Part shown: in pieces, positions 45,471-55,326 of the stretch
Layout: each line of letters opens with the position of its first letter
Position numbering within the stretch: the stretch's first letter is position 1
Origin: Rossellomorea vietnamensis
Lineage (GTDB): Bacteria > Bacillota > Bacilli > Bacillales > Bacillaceae_B
Assembly (NCBI RefSeq): GCF_008180615.1
Contig: NZ_VTEH01000017.1
Location: 38,919 to 102,918 of the forward strand
Reading direction: 5' to 3'
Length of the DNA: 64,000 nucleotides
The notes under the pieces: model-generated
Database searches by the model: none
What the model saw: the letters and a program-made list of their open reading frames with translations, nothing else
What the model was told of the DNA's origin: nothing
Made by a program: the position numbers and the translations under genes

Positions 45471-45590
45471 TTGAAGGAGCAAGTCAGACAAAATTACAAT
45501 CAGTTAGCGAATAAAAATTTAAGATCGATAGGGGAAGCAGGGTTTTTGTCCGTTTTCACTATTTTTAAAGAAAAGATGGTTAGAGGATGA
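45471..45590 (+). CDS. 39-residue upstream reading frame coupled to DUF418
   Basis: A TTG-started frame of 39 codons, with AAGGGG ten bases upstream. Its stop TGA overlaps the ATG of the DUF418 gene (ATGA), and that gene has no well-spaced ribosome site of its own, so this frame may carry ribosomes into it. The peptide VRQNYNQLANKN resembles the start of methyltransferase-like proteins and could be a remnant. Low-to-moderate confidence. Confidence 0.4.
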   Translation: MKEQVRQNYNQLANKNLRSIGEAGFLSVFTIFKEKMVRG

Positions 45591-46711
45591 ACAACACAAT
45601 TCCTGTCGCTCAGAGAAAATTAACCCCGGATCTTGCCCGGGGGTTCATGTTGTTGTTCATTGCTCTCGCTCATGCTAATCTATTTTTGTTTTCCTCAGAC
45701 CGAGAAATCACGGTGACCGACCAGATAACTGTCTTTTTCAGGCAGCTGTTCATTGACAGCCGCGCCTTCCCGTTATTTGCCATTCTTTTCGGGTATGGAC
45801 TTCATAAGTTATATACCAGGCAGGAGATGAAAGGGGCGCCGTGGAAAGAAACGAACAAAATTTTGATGCGAAGAGGGAGTTGGATGCTGGTCATCGGCTT
45901 TCTTCATGCGGCACTATTTTTTGAGGATATCATTGGTGTTTACGGATTTATTTCGCTTGTTTTTGCCGGGCGGCTGCTTCGTCTGTCCAATCGAGAGATG
46001 GTAGTTGTTACCTCAATCCTGCTGATCGTGGTTGGGGTCATTGCTCCTTTCATGCCAAGAGCCTACGAGACTCTGAATATGGCTGGTGCCGGTGTAGCTG
46101 TAATGGAAAACCCTCTGGAGGCCTCACTCATCCGCATATATGAGTGGATTTTTTATACTCCTTCCTTAAGCTATCAATATGTTCCCGGTGTGCTGATTGG
46201 GATCCTGCTCGGGCGGGCCGGGTTTCTGGACAACCCGGAAAATCATCAGAAAACACTGAGAAAAGTTGCTCTGATTGGTCTGCTTCTATCGATAGCCGGC
46301 GCCATTCCAATAGCCCTGAGATCCTCGCTTTTTTGGAGTGGTAATGGAGAAATAGCGGTAGCAGCAGCAAAAATCTTGCACATTACAACCGGGTATGCAG
46401 GAGGAGCAGGGTGGACGGCGCTTATAGGATTGGCAGTTGTCAGGCTTGAAGGAAAGCAAGGAAGCTTCGTTTCAGCCATTGCAGCCCTGGGGCAGCGATC
46501 CTTGAGCTTTTACCTATTTCAGTCCGTTATGTTTGTCCTTATCCTGGCTCCTTATGCTGGAGGACTTGGCGGTCACCTGGGCCAATTGGGAAGTGACCTT
46601 ATTGCGCTGCTTGTCTGGATTCTTTCCGTCATTCTTGCCGCTTTATTAGCCGGTAAATCCATGAGAGGGCCATTCGAGTCTTTTTTGAGAAGGAAGTCTA
46701 TGTCTTCATAG
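45587..46711 (+). CDS. DUF418 membrane protein
   Basis: A 374-residue protein with about nine to ten helices. The N-terminal region (PDLARGFMLLFIALAHANLF) and the segment around DSRAFPLFAILFGYGL match acyltransferase-like heparan-type proteins, and the C-terminal 150 residues are DUF418 (GQRSLSFYLFQSVMF). Function unknown; possibly a membrane acyl-group transferase. Its start overlaps a 39-codon frame by ATGA. Nothing else is linked to it. Confidence 0.8.
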   Translation: MNNTIPVAQRKLTPDLARGFMLLFIALAHANLFLFSSDREITVTDQITVFFRQLFIDSRAFPLFAILFGYGLHKLYTRQEMKGAPWKETNKILMRRGSWMLVIGFLHAALFFEDIIGVYGFISLVFAGRLLRLSNREMVVVTSILLIVVGVIAPFMPRAYETLNMAGAGVAVMENPLEASLIRIYEWIFYTPSLSYQYVPGVLIGILLGRAGFLDNPENHQKTLRKVALIGLLLSIAGAIPIALRSSLFWSGNGEIAVAAAKILHITTGYAGGAGWTALIGLAVVRLEGKQGSFVSAIAALGQRSLSFYLFQSVMFVLILAPYAGGLGGHLGQLGSDLIALLVWILSVILAALLAGKSMRGPFESFLRRKSMSS

Positions 46712-46776
46712 GTGGAGGGTTCTATTCATGAGGGGACGGACGCCTGTTAGTTCCTTGATTGAGTGTCCAGTGATAA

Positions 46777-46975
46777 AAATAAGGGAACTTTTTTCCCTTA
46801 TTTTTAAATTTAAGCTAATTTTGCGGTAAATAGAGGAACCTTTTTCCCTTATTTAATATAAAAGCAGATTTTTTCAGTTTTTGGAGTTAAATAAGGGAAG
46901 TTTGTTCCGCTATTTAAGCTTTTTTCTATGTCTTTTAGCAAATAAGGGAACATTTTTCCTCTATTTACTATCCAC
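46777..46975. repeat. AAATAAGGGAA hairpin array, four units
   Basis: Cores AAATAAGGGAA or variants at 46777, 46828, 46889 and 46940 (spacing 51, 61, 51), each paired with TTCCCTTATT-like arms a few bases later. The first hairpin with its T-run may also end DUF418 transcription. Related arrays lie near 57975 and 62597. Nothing else is visible in 46712-47208. Confidence 0.85.
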
Positions 46976-47208
46976 CATCCTGAACCTCATCCTTAAGCGC
47001 CTCCGGTCACTGCCTTGAATCAGCATCTTGTCATCGACTAGTTATGAAAATTCTTTATGGTAGATTCTCAGTGCACTCGAACAGGTGCATTTTCCAGGTT
47101 CTCTTCAGCCCAAGGTCAACAATGATCCACTATTTCCCTGTAAAAAAAGGAATTTGATACCGGCATTTAGAATTACTTTTAGAGACTCAAAAAAGGGGAG
47201 AACATATA

Positions 47209-47865
47209 GTGGCTACTTGGGTTACACATTTTAGGATTACAGAAGAATTATTGAAAAGAAATCTGCCTGTTTCACAGATTGAATTCCTGGTTGGAAATAT
47301 CGGTCCTGATTGCGGACTTGTTAGTGAAGATGGAAGACCGACACCACCAAAAGAACATACTCATTTCAAGGTTGATGGGAAAATAAATTCGAATTCCTTT
47401 TATCAAAAATATCTTTCTAGTGAATTACAACCATTATCCAGAAAGTTATCTTATTATCTAGGTTATTATTTGCATTTGGTGACAGATGAAGAATGGCTTA
47501 AGCTTTTAGCCAGAAAGAAAAAGGAAAAGGTTTATCAGGAAATATTGGATAGTCCTGATTACGCCCGCCTTGTTAAAAAAGATTGGTATGGATTGGATTT
47601 TCAGTATTTGAAGGATCATAAAGATAATATATTTTGGACAGATTTTCAGCACATCACTGATTTTCCGGAGTATCTGGATATCTTCCCGGAAGGACAAACC
47701 CTTACACAAATCAAAAACATCACGGATTTTTACCAAACCAGTTCAGTCTCTGAGGATCATCAGTTTATCTATCTAACGGCTGTTGAGGTCGATGAGTTTA
47801 TCGAAAATACGGTTGAAGTCGTGCTGTATCTTTTAAACGAAAGATTTAATCTGCAGGCTGTTTGA
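47209..47865 (+). CDS. Zn-dependent phospholipase C-like protein
   Basis: A 218-residue protein of the Zn_dep_PLPC family, with the spaced histidine/aspartate metal ligands visible as WVTHFRI, GNIGPDC, EHTHFK and YYLGYYLHLVTDEEW. No signal peptide, unlike secreted clostridial phospholipase C, so the substrate is probably intracellular or different. GTG start with AAAGGGGAG upstream. It is followed 14 bases later by a metallophosphatase gene, and the two probably form an operon. Confidence 0.8.
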   Translation: MATWVTHFRITEELLKRNLPVSQIEFLVGNIGPDCGLVSEDGRPTPPKEHTHFKVDGKINSNSFYQKYLSSELQPLSRKLSYYLGYYLHLVTDEEWLKLLARKKKEKVYQEILDSPDYARLVKKDWYGLDFQYLKDHKDNIFWTDFQHITDFPEYLDIFPEGQTLTQIKNITDFYQTSSVSEDHQFIYLTAVEVDEFIENTVEVVLYLLNERFNLQAV

Positions 47866-47879
47866 AGGGGGAAATACAT

Positions 47880-49292
47880 ATGAATAAGAAACTTACCATT
47901 CTGCATACGAATGATCTTCACGCAAGTTATGATGCAGCACTCAGGCAGGCGGCTTACATAAAAAAACGAGTAAGGAAAATGGAAGACAACGGGGAAAGCT
48001 TTCTCTTGGTGGACGGCGGCGATCACATGGACATGAGTGTCAATGAATGCCTGGCTACTCAGGGTAAAATGCATTTGGACATGCTGGCGGAAACAGGATA
48101 TCATGCCATGTCCGTCGGCAATAATGAATTGCTGCGGTCAACGCCGGAGTTGATCAGGAAACTCAGCCTGCAGTCCAGCGTGCCTTGGTTATTATCCAAC
48201 CTTGTGGAAGGGAATGGGTCCCTCATCGGCGGTATGAAGGAATCCCTCATTGTCACAGCAGCGAACGGAATTAGGATTGGACTGTTTGGAGCCACCGACC
48301 AGTTTGAGGATCTCTATGAAAACAAACACGGCTTCAAAAACCTGGACACGCTGAATGTTATAAAGAAAACGGCCTCTCGTTTAAAAGAAGATGGAGCAGA
48401 CTTGATCATCTTTCTATCTCACCTTGGGTTTGGTGCGGATAAGGAGATGGCAAAAGAAATAAACGGTTGTGTGGATATCATCATCGGAGCGCACTCTCAC
48501 ACTGTGTTGGAGAGTCCCGTAATCGAGTCGGGTGTTCCCATCGTACAGGCTGGGTCTCATGGAATCTATGTTGGCGAACTGTCTTTAAGCATCAATTTCG
48601 ACAACGAGGGCAGCCACACTATTAATTCTTATGAAGGAAAATTAGTTGAGATTTCTCCTGACTCTGAACCTGACCCTGCCATGGAATACATCTTAGAAAC
48701 GGGCAGGAAGGAAACGGAGCAATTTCTTTCTGAGGTTCTGTTCACAACAAGTGAGCCGCTATCTCACGCAGATGTTATTCAACTGATGGCGGACAGCCTT
48801 CGTAATCGATGGAATGCAGAAATCGGAATCATGTACGGCGGCGGAGCTGTTGGGGGGATGGAAGCAGGCGATGTGACAAAAGGATCTGTGCTGAATACCT
48901 GCAAAAGCATGCATTCTCCGGTGCTGATGGAACTTCAGGGCAAACACATCTCTCGGTTGATCGAGGATGGTTTTAAGGATGAAATCACATCAAAACCAGT
49001 TTACGGGAATGGGTTCCGCCCACACGGAATTCCGATCGGAACCTTAGCTTTTTCAGGTGTGACGTGGGAAAATACAGCCGGTGTCATCAGCAATATCAAA
49101 GTAAACGGCATGGACCTTGAAGAAGAGAGACTTTACACAATCGGAACCGGATCTCCAATGTTGTATGAAGAAGTGTGCGGATACAGCTCAGTTAAAGAAA
49201 ATAGATTGATAGACCTTGGGAAAAATGAGATGGTCAAGGATGTATTTTTGGAGTATTTGAAAAGCCTTTTAAATCGTTCGGTTACAATGTAA
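47880..49292 (+). CDS. 5'-nucleotidase / metallophosphatase (YunD-like)
   Basis: A 470-residue enzyme: N-terminal calcineurin-like metallophosphatase (LHTNDLHASY with Asp12 and His14, VDGGDHMD, SVGNNEL, IIGAHSHT) and a C-terminal 5'-nucleotidase domain (YGGGAVGG, GNGFRPHGIPIG). Position 82 reads GNN where the family standard is GNH, a change also found in YunD-type proteins. No signal peptide or anchor, so probably cytoplasmic. The ATG at 47880 lies eight bases after AAGGGGG. It hydrolyses nucleotides or related phosphoesters. Confidence 0.88.
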   Translation: MNKKLTILHTNDLHASYDAALRQAAYIKKRVRKMEDNGESFLLVDGGDHMDMSVNECLATQGKMHLDMLAETGYHAMSVGNNELLRSTPELIRKLSLQSSVPWLLSNLVEGNGSLIGGMKESLIVTAANGIRIGLFGATDQFEDLYENKHGFKNLDTLNVIKKTASRLKEDGADLIIFLSHLGFGADKEMAKEINGCVDIIIGAHSHTVLESPVIESGVPIVQAGSHGIYVGELSLSINFDNEGSHTINSYEGKLVEISPDSEPDPAMEYILETGRKETEQFLSEVLFTTSEPLSHADVIQLMADSLRNRWNAEIGIMYGGGAVGGMEAGDVTKGSVLNTCKSMHSPVLMELQGKHISRLIEDGFKDEITSKPVYGNGFRPHGIPIGTLAFSGVTWENTAGVISNIKVNGMDLEEERLYTIGTGSPMLYEEVCGYSSVKENRLIDLGKNEMVKDVFLEYLKSLLNRSVTM

Positions 49293-49322
49293 TTTAATTA
49301 AAAGAGCCCAACACTAAAGACT

Positions 49323-49384
49323 AAGTAGTTCAGTTTTGGAGTACACAACACGATTTGTACCCTTAATTGAACTACTTTTTTTAT
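49323..49384 (+). terminator. Terminator after the nucleotidase gene
   Basis: AAGTAGTTCA (49323-49332) pairs with TGAACTACTT (49368-49377), followed by a T-run. Confidence 0.8.
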
Positions 49385-49594
49385 ATGAAATCGCATTCTA
49401 ATCTACAACCTAATTCGTAAGGTAAAGTGCAACCAAAACTGTCAGTTTTACTAGGAGAATATGGAATACAAAAGATTATCCTGCTGACAAAAGCAGTATT
49501 CAAGCGGATGACGTTATTGGCTTAGGTTCTTATATGCACGGGGGAGTCTTTACATTCCTTTTCACATTTAGCTCACCATTTCCTAAAAATTTTA

Positions 49595-49633
49595 TTGGGT
49601 TATTATCGAAATCTTTTATAATTTAAGTATAAT
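49595..49633 (+). promoter_or_regulatory. Candidate promoter of the MoxR operon
   Basis: Two TATAAT hexamers (49617-49622 and 49628-49633) lie 70-80 bases before the MoxR gene; TTGGGT at 49595 is a possible -35 for the first. The remainder of 49385-49699 is featureless. Confidence 0.35.
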
Positions 49634-49699
49634 GGAATATAAGGAATAAATTTACATTTATAAATCTGAATATTTAAAAACTAATTTAGGGGGAGTTAG

Positions 49700-50623
49700 A
49701 TGTTAAAAAAGATTAAGGAAAATGTATCGAAAGTAATGATTGATAAAGAGAAAGAAATTGAATTAATGATTATTGCATTGCTGAGTGATGGTCATGTGTT
49801 GTTGGAAGATGTGCCTGGAACTGGGAAGACAACAATGGCAAAATGTTTCGCTAAAAGTATTGATGGAAGCTTCAATCGTCTACAATTCACGCCAGATACA
49901 CTTCCATCGGATATAGTCGGTCAGGAATACTTCGATGTAAAAACTAGTGAATTTAAAGTGAGAAGAGGTCCAGTCTTTAATAATGTCTTGCTAATTGACG
50001 AAATTAATCGGGCTGTCCCCCGAACGCAGTCTGCACTCCTTGAATTGATGGAAGAAAAGAGTGTCACTTTAGGTGGAGTGACGTATCACTTACCAAAACC
50101 TTTTATTGTAATTGCTACTCAGAATCCGTTTGACTCCATTGGCACCTTTCCACTACCCGATGCTCAGCTTGACCGCTTTCTACTAACCATCAAACAAGGT
50201 TACCCTTCACCAGAAAAAGAAAAAATAATGTTGAAAAGGTTTCGCCTATCTAACCCTCTTGAAAGTATTAATAGTATTATTGCCATAGAGGATATTCTTG
50301 ACCTGAAAAAAGATGTCAAAGAGGTTATAGTTTCTGAGGATATCGAGGATTATCTTATGGATATCATTCTTGAAACGAGAAGGCATCAATATGTTGATAT
50401 TGGTGTTAGTCCCCGTGGTTCATTAGCGTACATGAGAGCAATACAATCCAGGGCGTATTTGTACGGGAGAAGTTTCTGTACTCCAGATGATGTAAAGCAA
50501 TTAGCTCAGCCGCTACTAGCTCATCGAATATCACTGAATGTAGAAGGTGAGGTAAAAACTACCAAAGAGAATGTCATACAAGAGATTCTTGATAAAACCT
50601 CTGCCCCTGTTGAAGCGTCATGA
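49700..50623 (+). CDS. MoxR-family AAA+ ATPase
   Basis: A 307-residue ATPase with Walker A PGTGKTT (Lys43), Walker B LLIDEINR (Asp99, Glu100), the sensor stretch VIATQNPFDSIGTFPLPDAQ with DRFLL, and the C-terminal lid PRGSLAYMRA. MoxR ATPases act as chaperones for membrane or metal-loaded complexes and are encoded with DUF58 proteins. GGGGGAG lies before the ATG. The stop overlaps the DUF58 start by four bases (ATGA). Confidence 0.9.
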   Translation: MLKKIKENVSKVMIDKEKEIELMIIALLSDGHVLLEDVPGTGKTTMAKCFAKSIDGSFNRLQFTPDTLPSDIVGQEYFDVKTSEFKVRRGPVFNNVLLIDEINRAVPRTQSALLELMEEKSVTLGGVTYHLPKPFIVIATQNPFDSIGTFPLPDAQLDRFLLTIKQGYPSPEKEKIMLKRFRLSNPLESINSIIAIEDILDLKKDVKEVIVSEDIEDYLMDIILETRRHQYVDIGVSPRGSLAYMRAIQSRAYLYGRSFCTPDDVKQLAQPLLAHRISLNVEGEVKTTKENVIQEILDKTSAPVEAS

Positions 50624-51732
50624 ACAGTGTAAACGTTGATAAGAGCTTTCTCGCTCAGCCACGTGTCTTGGTGTTAATTATTGTTTTATTCATTATTAGC
50701 AGTTTGGCAGGAATTGGGCTACTCACATTTTTATTGGCACTCTGTATATCTTTTTCCGTTCTCTCACATTATTTTTTAAAGCATTTTCATAATAAGGTAA
50801 CATGGGAATTTAAAAAATACGTCAACATTTCCAGTGTGGATGAATCAGTGAAAGGGATAATTGAAATCGAGAACAAATCTTCTCTTCCTGTTCATAACTT
50901 CAAAATAGCTATGGAAAGTAACAGTGAAAAAGAAATTGTATTTATCAATGATGGAAACGACCATGTAGAGAGTAGTATGTATTCAAAAACATTCTTTTTG
51001 CCACCCAAATCACGATATATTATCGAATTTCATTTAAAAGGGAAGAGCAGAGGGAATCATCATTGGACAAATTTCAATATGCTTATTTCCGACCCAATAC
51101 GCCTTAGAACGTTAAGGTTAGGGTATGCAAATGAATTTCTTCCAACCTTTCCTGTCATGCCGAGAATAATCAAGGTCGATGAGTTAAAAATTAAATCCGT
51201 TCTTCAAGGATATAGAAACACTAATCATTCATTTTTTATGGATGAATCAAGCATCGTGGGTACAAAAGATTATGAAAATGAAAGCTTCAGGCATATTCAT
51301 TGGATGGCTTCTGCAAAGGAAAATAAATTATTGGCTAAAAAGTACCAAAAGGTAAATGGAAGTGAGTATTCAATTCTCCTAAATTTAGTTGGTAAAGGAC
51401 AATTTCACCTTCGTAGGGATATGGAGGACCTAATTGAATATGCTACTGCGGTGAGTCTATATTTAATAAAGGAAGGTTGCAAAATTGAGTTGTTAGTCAA
51501 TTATTGTACGAAGCAGAATGAAATATTGCGAATAGAAAATGATATAGACCGTTCTCAGCTCAAAAATATGATTATGGCTCTATCAATGATTAATGAAAGA
51601 GGCATCTTTTTACCTAGTGAACAATTTTACAGACAAGCTTTTTCAAAGAAAGATAAAAAGTCATTGGCGTTGGTCATAGGCTCATCCCCCGAACCAACGA
51701 AAATCGATAAATGGCTTCAGATTAAACAATAA
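50620..51732 (+). CDS. DUF58 protein
   Basis: A 370-residue protein: two N-terminal helices (about 14-52), a beta-rich region, and the DUF58 signature around residues 205-235 (GTKDYENESFRHIHWMASA followed by KENKLLAKK). It is the standard partner of MoxR ATPases and probably carries a degenerate von Willebrand fold. Overlap with moxR implies co-translation. Compared with its neighbours the operon is A+T rich. Confidence 0.88.
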   Translation: MNSVNVDKSFLAQPRVLVLIIVLFIISSLAGIGLLTFLLALCISFSVLSHYFLKHFHNKVTWEFKKYVNISSVDESVKGIIEIENKSSLPVHNFKIAMESNSEKEIVFINDGNDHVESSMYSKTFFLPPKSRYIIEFHLKGKSRGNHHWTNFNMLISDPIRLRTLRLGYANEFLPTFPVMPRIIKVDELKIKSVLQGYRNTNHSFFMDESSIVGTKDYENESFRHIHWMASAKENKLLAKKYQKVNGSEYSILLNLVGKGQFHLRRDMEDLIEYATAVSLYLIKEGCKIELLVNYCTKQNEILRIENDIDRSQLKNMIMALSMINERGIFLPSEQFYRQAFSKKDKKSLALVIGSSPEPTKIDKWLQIKQ

Positions 51733-51807
51733 ATAAGAGTAACAAGGGATGACTAATCAATTTTGTAGTCATCCCACAATTATAGTGACGAGGGGAGGGT
51801 ATATGTC

Positions 51808-52509
51808 ATGAAAATAAAGTCGGGATTCCTTATAATCTTTATATTAGCCGCTATATCCGTTGCTACATTATTAGCCTCATTAGCTAACACTAGTTCAAAC
51901 CAAATAACAACCTACTATGGGGAAATGCAAGAAAAGCAACAAACAGCCTGGCTAGGTAATTTTACTGAAAGTGAAAAAAGAAAAAGCAAAGGTGAAACAA
52001 TTATTGAGAACGATGAGACAGACGAAGAAGGAGTGATTGTTGAGAATGCTGAAGGAGAAATCGAGGATTTTGATGAAAAGGCCTTAAAAGGAAGCTCTAG
52101 TTCTATGACCAGCCAAAAAACCCTTATTGTTTCTATCACAGCCATTTTACTAGTTAGTGTTCTTCTTTTCAGTTTTCTTAAAAAAAGAAAGAACATGATA
52201 AAGAATGAGTTGAGAAGTCCAGCAAATAAAAAAAATAGTTTAGATGACCATGAAGGTAGAGCTGGAGTAATTCCTGATAACCCTGAATTTCTAGATGAAA
52301 CAGATAAAAATGAAATTCGTATGTTAGTGCAAAATTGGCAGGCAAATCTAAGTCCAAACAAAAAGAAGAGAAAAGACGAAACGATTCACGAGTGGTTCGT
52401 AAGGATAAAGGGCCCCATGAATATCATTCCAATATACGAAAAGGTGAGGTATGGAGAAGCGTCTTATACGAACGAAGAATATAAACTAGTCTACAAAGAG
52501 CTGACATAA
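51808..52509 (+). CDS. DUF4129-type membrane protein
   Basis: A 233-residue protein: an N-terminal helix (6-26), an acidic extracytoplasmic stretch (about 45-100), a second helix (104-124), then a cytoplasmic tail whose end (DETIHEWFVRI, IYEKVRYGEASYTNEE) matches DUF4129. In fuller systems DUF4129 is fused to a transglutaminase-like domain, which is missing here. GAGGGGAGGG lies upstream. Third gene of the MoxR operon; a weak terminator (ATAATGGAT with ATCCGTTAT and a T-run, about 52648-52680) follows. Confidence 0.65.
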   Translation: MKIKSGFLIIFILAAISVATLLASLANTSSNQITTYYGEMQEKQQTAWLGNFTESEKRKSKGETIIENDETDEEGVIVENAEGEIEDFDEKALKGSSSSMTSQKTLIVSITAILLVSVLLFSFLKKRKNMIKNELRSPANKKNSLDDHEGRAGVIPDNPEFLDETDKNEIRMLVQNWQANLSPNKKKRKDETIHEWFVRIKGPMNIIPIYEKVRYGEASYTNEEYKLVYKELT

Positions 52510-52994
52510 GACAAAAACATATTGCTGTTGTTGAATACCAAAAAAGTATACCAGTGTTCAATTAAAGGGGGGCGTTAGTTAAAAAAGCCGTTCTTTAAAC
52601 AGTAAATTTGCTACAAAGTTGAAGCTCTTATCAAAGAATGAGTTAACTATAATGGATAAAATCCGTTATGGTTTTTTTTATGCCATTCCGCAAGCCAATT
52701 CACTACATAATTCACAAGACTACAATATATATTTCAGTTATACGAAAACGTGTACGAAATGAGATGCGGAAACACTGAAAGTAAAAGAAATGCTGTAATA
52801 TCAATTAAAAATAGCATACGAATAATGGTGTTAATTCGTATGCTGAAGGTTATAGATATTTATTGTTTTGTACCTCTACAGTGAGCTACTTATCTTAAGA
52901 CTGAGACTGAGCTCATTTTTATTACAGGGCCGGGATGCCGATTTCATTTAATGAAGAATAGAGGCCGCAGAATCACCGTACCAGCACCGGCTAT

Positions 52995-53130
52995 TAGATT
53001 ATGTGCACCCGCTCTCATTTATGCATAATGCGCTTATATAATCGTATATTCAGCTCGTAAATATGAATAATCTGCTCGTATAACCGTATATCCCGCTCGC
53101 AAATAGGCATAAGCAGCTCGTAATTCCGTA
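52995..53130. repeat. 42-bp repeat, about three copies
   Basis: GCTCG(T/C)AAATA units recur every 42 bases, each with CCGTATATC and CGTAT boxes. It is a shorter period than the large arrays. The remainder of 52510-53215 holds no gene. Confidence 0.7.
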
Positions 53131-53215
53131 TATCCCCCTCACAAAGGACTAAAGATATGGGTACCCAGCCAAGATTACTACCATACTTTAATAGAAATCG
53201 GCTGCCTTGCCCCCG

Positions 53216-54145
53216 TCAATTATTAATAATATGAATAATCTTTTGATGAGCATCTCTAGCTTCCGGAACCGGCATCACAACAAAAACGTGATTCATTTTA
53301 GGATAAACATAGGTGTTATGCTCAATTCCTTCGCTGGTCAGCTTTTCAGCGAGTTTGAGAGCATCCGGGTACAAGCCTTCGTGTGTACCGATAAAGTGAG
53401 AAATCTTTGCCAGGCCTTTGAGGTCTCCGTAAATAGGGCTGATGAGAGGGTCTTGTAGATTTTTATCTGCTGCCCACTTTTTCGTGATGACTTCCATTCC
53501 TCCTGCAGATAGCATGGGGTCCTTTCTTTCATAGTCGGCAATTTGAGGATTATCAAGGCACATATCTACGCATGCAGATAAGAGGATGATATCCTTTGGT
53601 TGAGGAATATCATGCTCTTTTAAAAGCTGAGCAAGGCCAAGAGCGATATTTCCACCTGAAGAATCACCCATGATGGTTAATTGCTGGGGGTTCTCGACAC
53701 TGCTCAGCTGGTCTTGATAAATTTCCAACAGTTTGGGATACGTATGGCTGTAGTTAAAATGAGGGACTTTAGGATAAATAGGTGCAATAATTTTGGCATT
53801 TAGGGACTGCGCCATTTTGTCCATGAACTTCCAATGAAAACTGACTGGCTGGTTGACCCAGGCGCCTCCATGGATATATAGAATTACTTTCTGCTTCGAA
53901 GAACCTCTATCATTTATCGTGAAGACCTTCATATTTTCAAGCATTTCATCCTTTACTTCGCTGTGCAGCTTAACCTTGCCTATAGCGTAAGGCTTGATGT
54001 TTTCCTCACCTGTTTCGGTTACAAATCTTGTGGTATTTTCAATGGTGGAATATCCTCTTTTGGTGTTTCTCATCGCCAAACCTAAGTATCTTTCAAAAAG
54101 ATAACTTTGTATGGAACGTCTTTTTTCATAAGTATACAGATTCAT
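53216..54145 (-). CDS. Alpha/beta-hydrolase esterase, HSL type
   Basis: A 309-residue cytoplasmic esterase. Oxyanion motif HGGAW (92-96), nucleophile Ser162 in GDSSGG, and the histidine in KMNHVF near 288. It is distantly related to the esterase at 56871 but has a longer N-terminal cap. GGAGATAAGG precedes the ATG. It lies 24 bases after the LysR gene on the same strand, so it is probably in that operon. Confidence 0.88.
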   Translation of the reverse strand: MNLYTYEKRRSIQSYLFERYLGLAMRNTKRGYSTIENTTRFVTETGEENIKPYAIGKVKLHSEVKDEMLENMKVFTINDRGSSKQKVILYIHGGAWVNQPVSFHWKFMDKMAQSLNAKIIAPIYPKVPHFNYSHTYPKLLEIYQDQLSSVENPQQLTIMGDSSGGNIALGLAQLLKEHDIPQPKDIILLSACVDMCLDNPQIADYERKDPMLSAGGMEVITKKWAADKNLQDPLISPIYGDLKGLAKISHFIGTHEGLYPDALKLAEKLTSEGIEHNTYVYPKMNHVFVVMPVPEARDAHQKIIHIINN

Positions 54146-54169
54146 ATCCTTATCTCCTTATTAGAAATT

Positions 54170-55075
54170 TCATTGAGAATCTTTCGGAAGCAATTGCGTT
54201 AACAGCTGATGGGTGAACGTCTCTATTACTCCAGATAACTCCTCATCCTTACGGGTAATTCTCCACAAGAAATTAGGGATGCTATTAATTTTATTCAGAG
54301 GAATGGTGATAATTTCAGTTTTTATATGAAAAGGCAAAGAGTCTACGATATATTCTGTTGCGATGGTGATGGCGTTACTCTTGATCACCATCTGGTAAAT
54401 GGCCTCTGCATTGTTCGTCGTTAAGGCGACCCGGTTTGAATTCTCTTTTAAAAAAAGATTTTCCGCGATGGATTTTATCAGGGGATCGTTATAAAGGACA
54501 AAGGTTTCATTCTTGATTTCTTCTCCATTTATACTTTCAAAGAATCTTAATCGGGAATTTTTATTGATTACCAGCCTTGCCTCATCCTTCATAACTGATG
54601 TCCAGGTAAGGGCAGGGTCTTGATTGCTCGCTGCTGCAGAGAGAAAACCTATATCAGCCTGTCCCTTTTTAACCCCAATGATTACATCGCTTGAGGGAGC
54701 TTCTGCCATTTGCACATTCACATGGGGAAAATTCTTTTGAAATTCCAGTGTTGTATCAATGATCTTCGGGACCATTCCAGGAATGGTGGCAATGGTGATA
54801 TCGCCGTATACAGTTTCTTTTAAAATTGAGATTTCATCTTTCATTTTTTCAACTGATTTTAATATAGAAACGGCGTGCTGTATGACTTTCTTTCCTTCTA
54901 ACGTTGGAATGACACCTTTTCTAGAACGGGAAAATAGGGAAACACCCAGTTCGGTTTCCAATTGGCTGATGGAGATGCTGATAGCAGGCACTGTCATAAG
55001 ATTTTTCTTTGCTGCTCCAGTAAATGAGCCAAGTTCTCCGACATCTAAAAGATATTGCAGCTGAGTTATATTCAT
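54170..55075 (-). CDS. LysR-family regulator
   Basis: A 301-residue LysR-type regulator: N-terminal helix-turn-helix (about 3-60, QLQYLLDVGELGSFTGAAK) and a periplasmic-binding-type effector domain (about 90-295). Divergent from the monooxygenase gene, the usual layout for a LysR activator controlling its neighbour. The ATG at 55075 lies seven bases after AAGGTG; the GTG two codons upstream is less well placed. The effector is probably a ketone or ester metabolite (inference). Confidence 0.88.
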   Translation of the reverse strand: MNITQLQYLLDVGELGSFTGAAKKNLMTVPAISISISQLETELGVSLFSRSRKGVIPTLEGKKVIQHAVSILKSVEKMKDEISILKETVYGDITIATIPGMVPKIIDTTLEFQKNFPHVNVQMAEAPSSDVIIGVKKGQADIGFLSAAASNQDPALTWTSVMKDEARLVINKNSRLRFFESINGEEIKNETFVLYNDPLIKSIAENLFLKENSNRVALTTNNAEAIYQMVIKSNAITIATEYIVDSLPFHIKTEIITIPLNKINSIPNFLWRITRKDEELSGVIETFTHQLLTQLLPKDSQ

Positions 55076-55326
55076 TCTCACACACCTTAAAAGAAATTAT
55101 AAATGACTTTAGATAAATTTTACCAAAAAAGGCATGCAGATAGATAGTAATAGTTAGAAAATTCAATAATTAATATCTAAAGCAGACAAGTTAAATATTT
55201 TTTAAAGAAGATTAAATCTTATTAAATTTAAATATCAGAATATTCGTAATACAATAGAGGTAAGAGTTCCCTTTAAAGCAGATGGAAACAAAACCAAAAG
55301 TTTTATACAGGAAGGGAGATGCTTGC

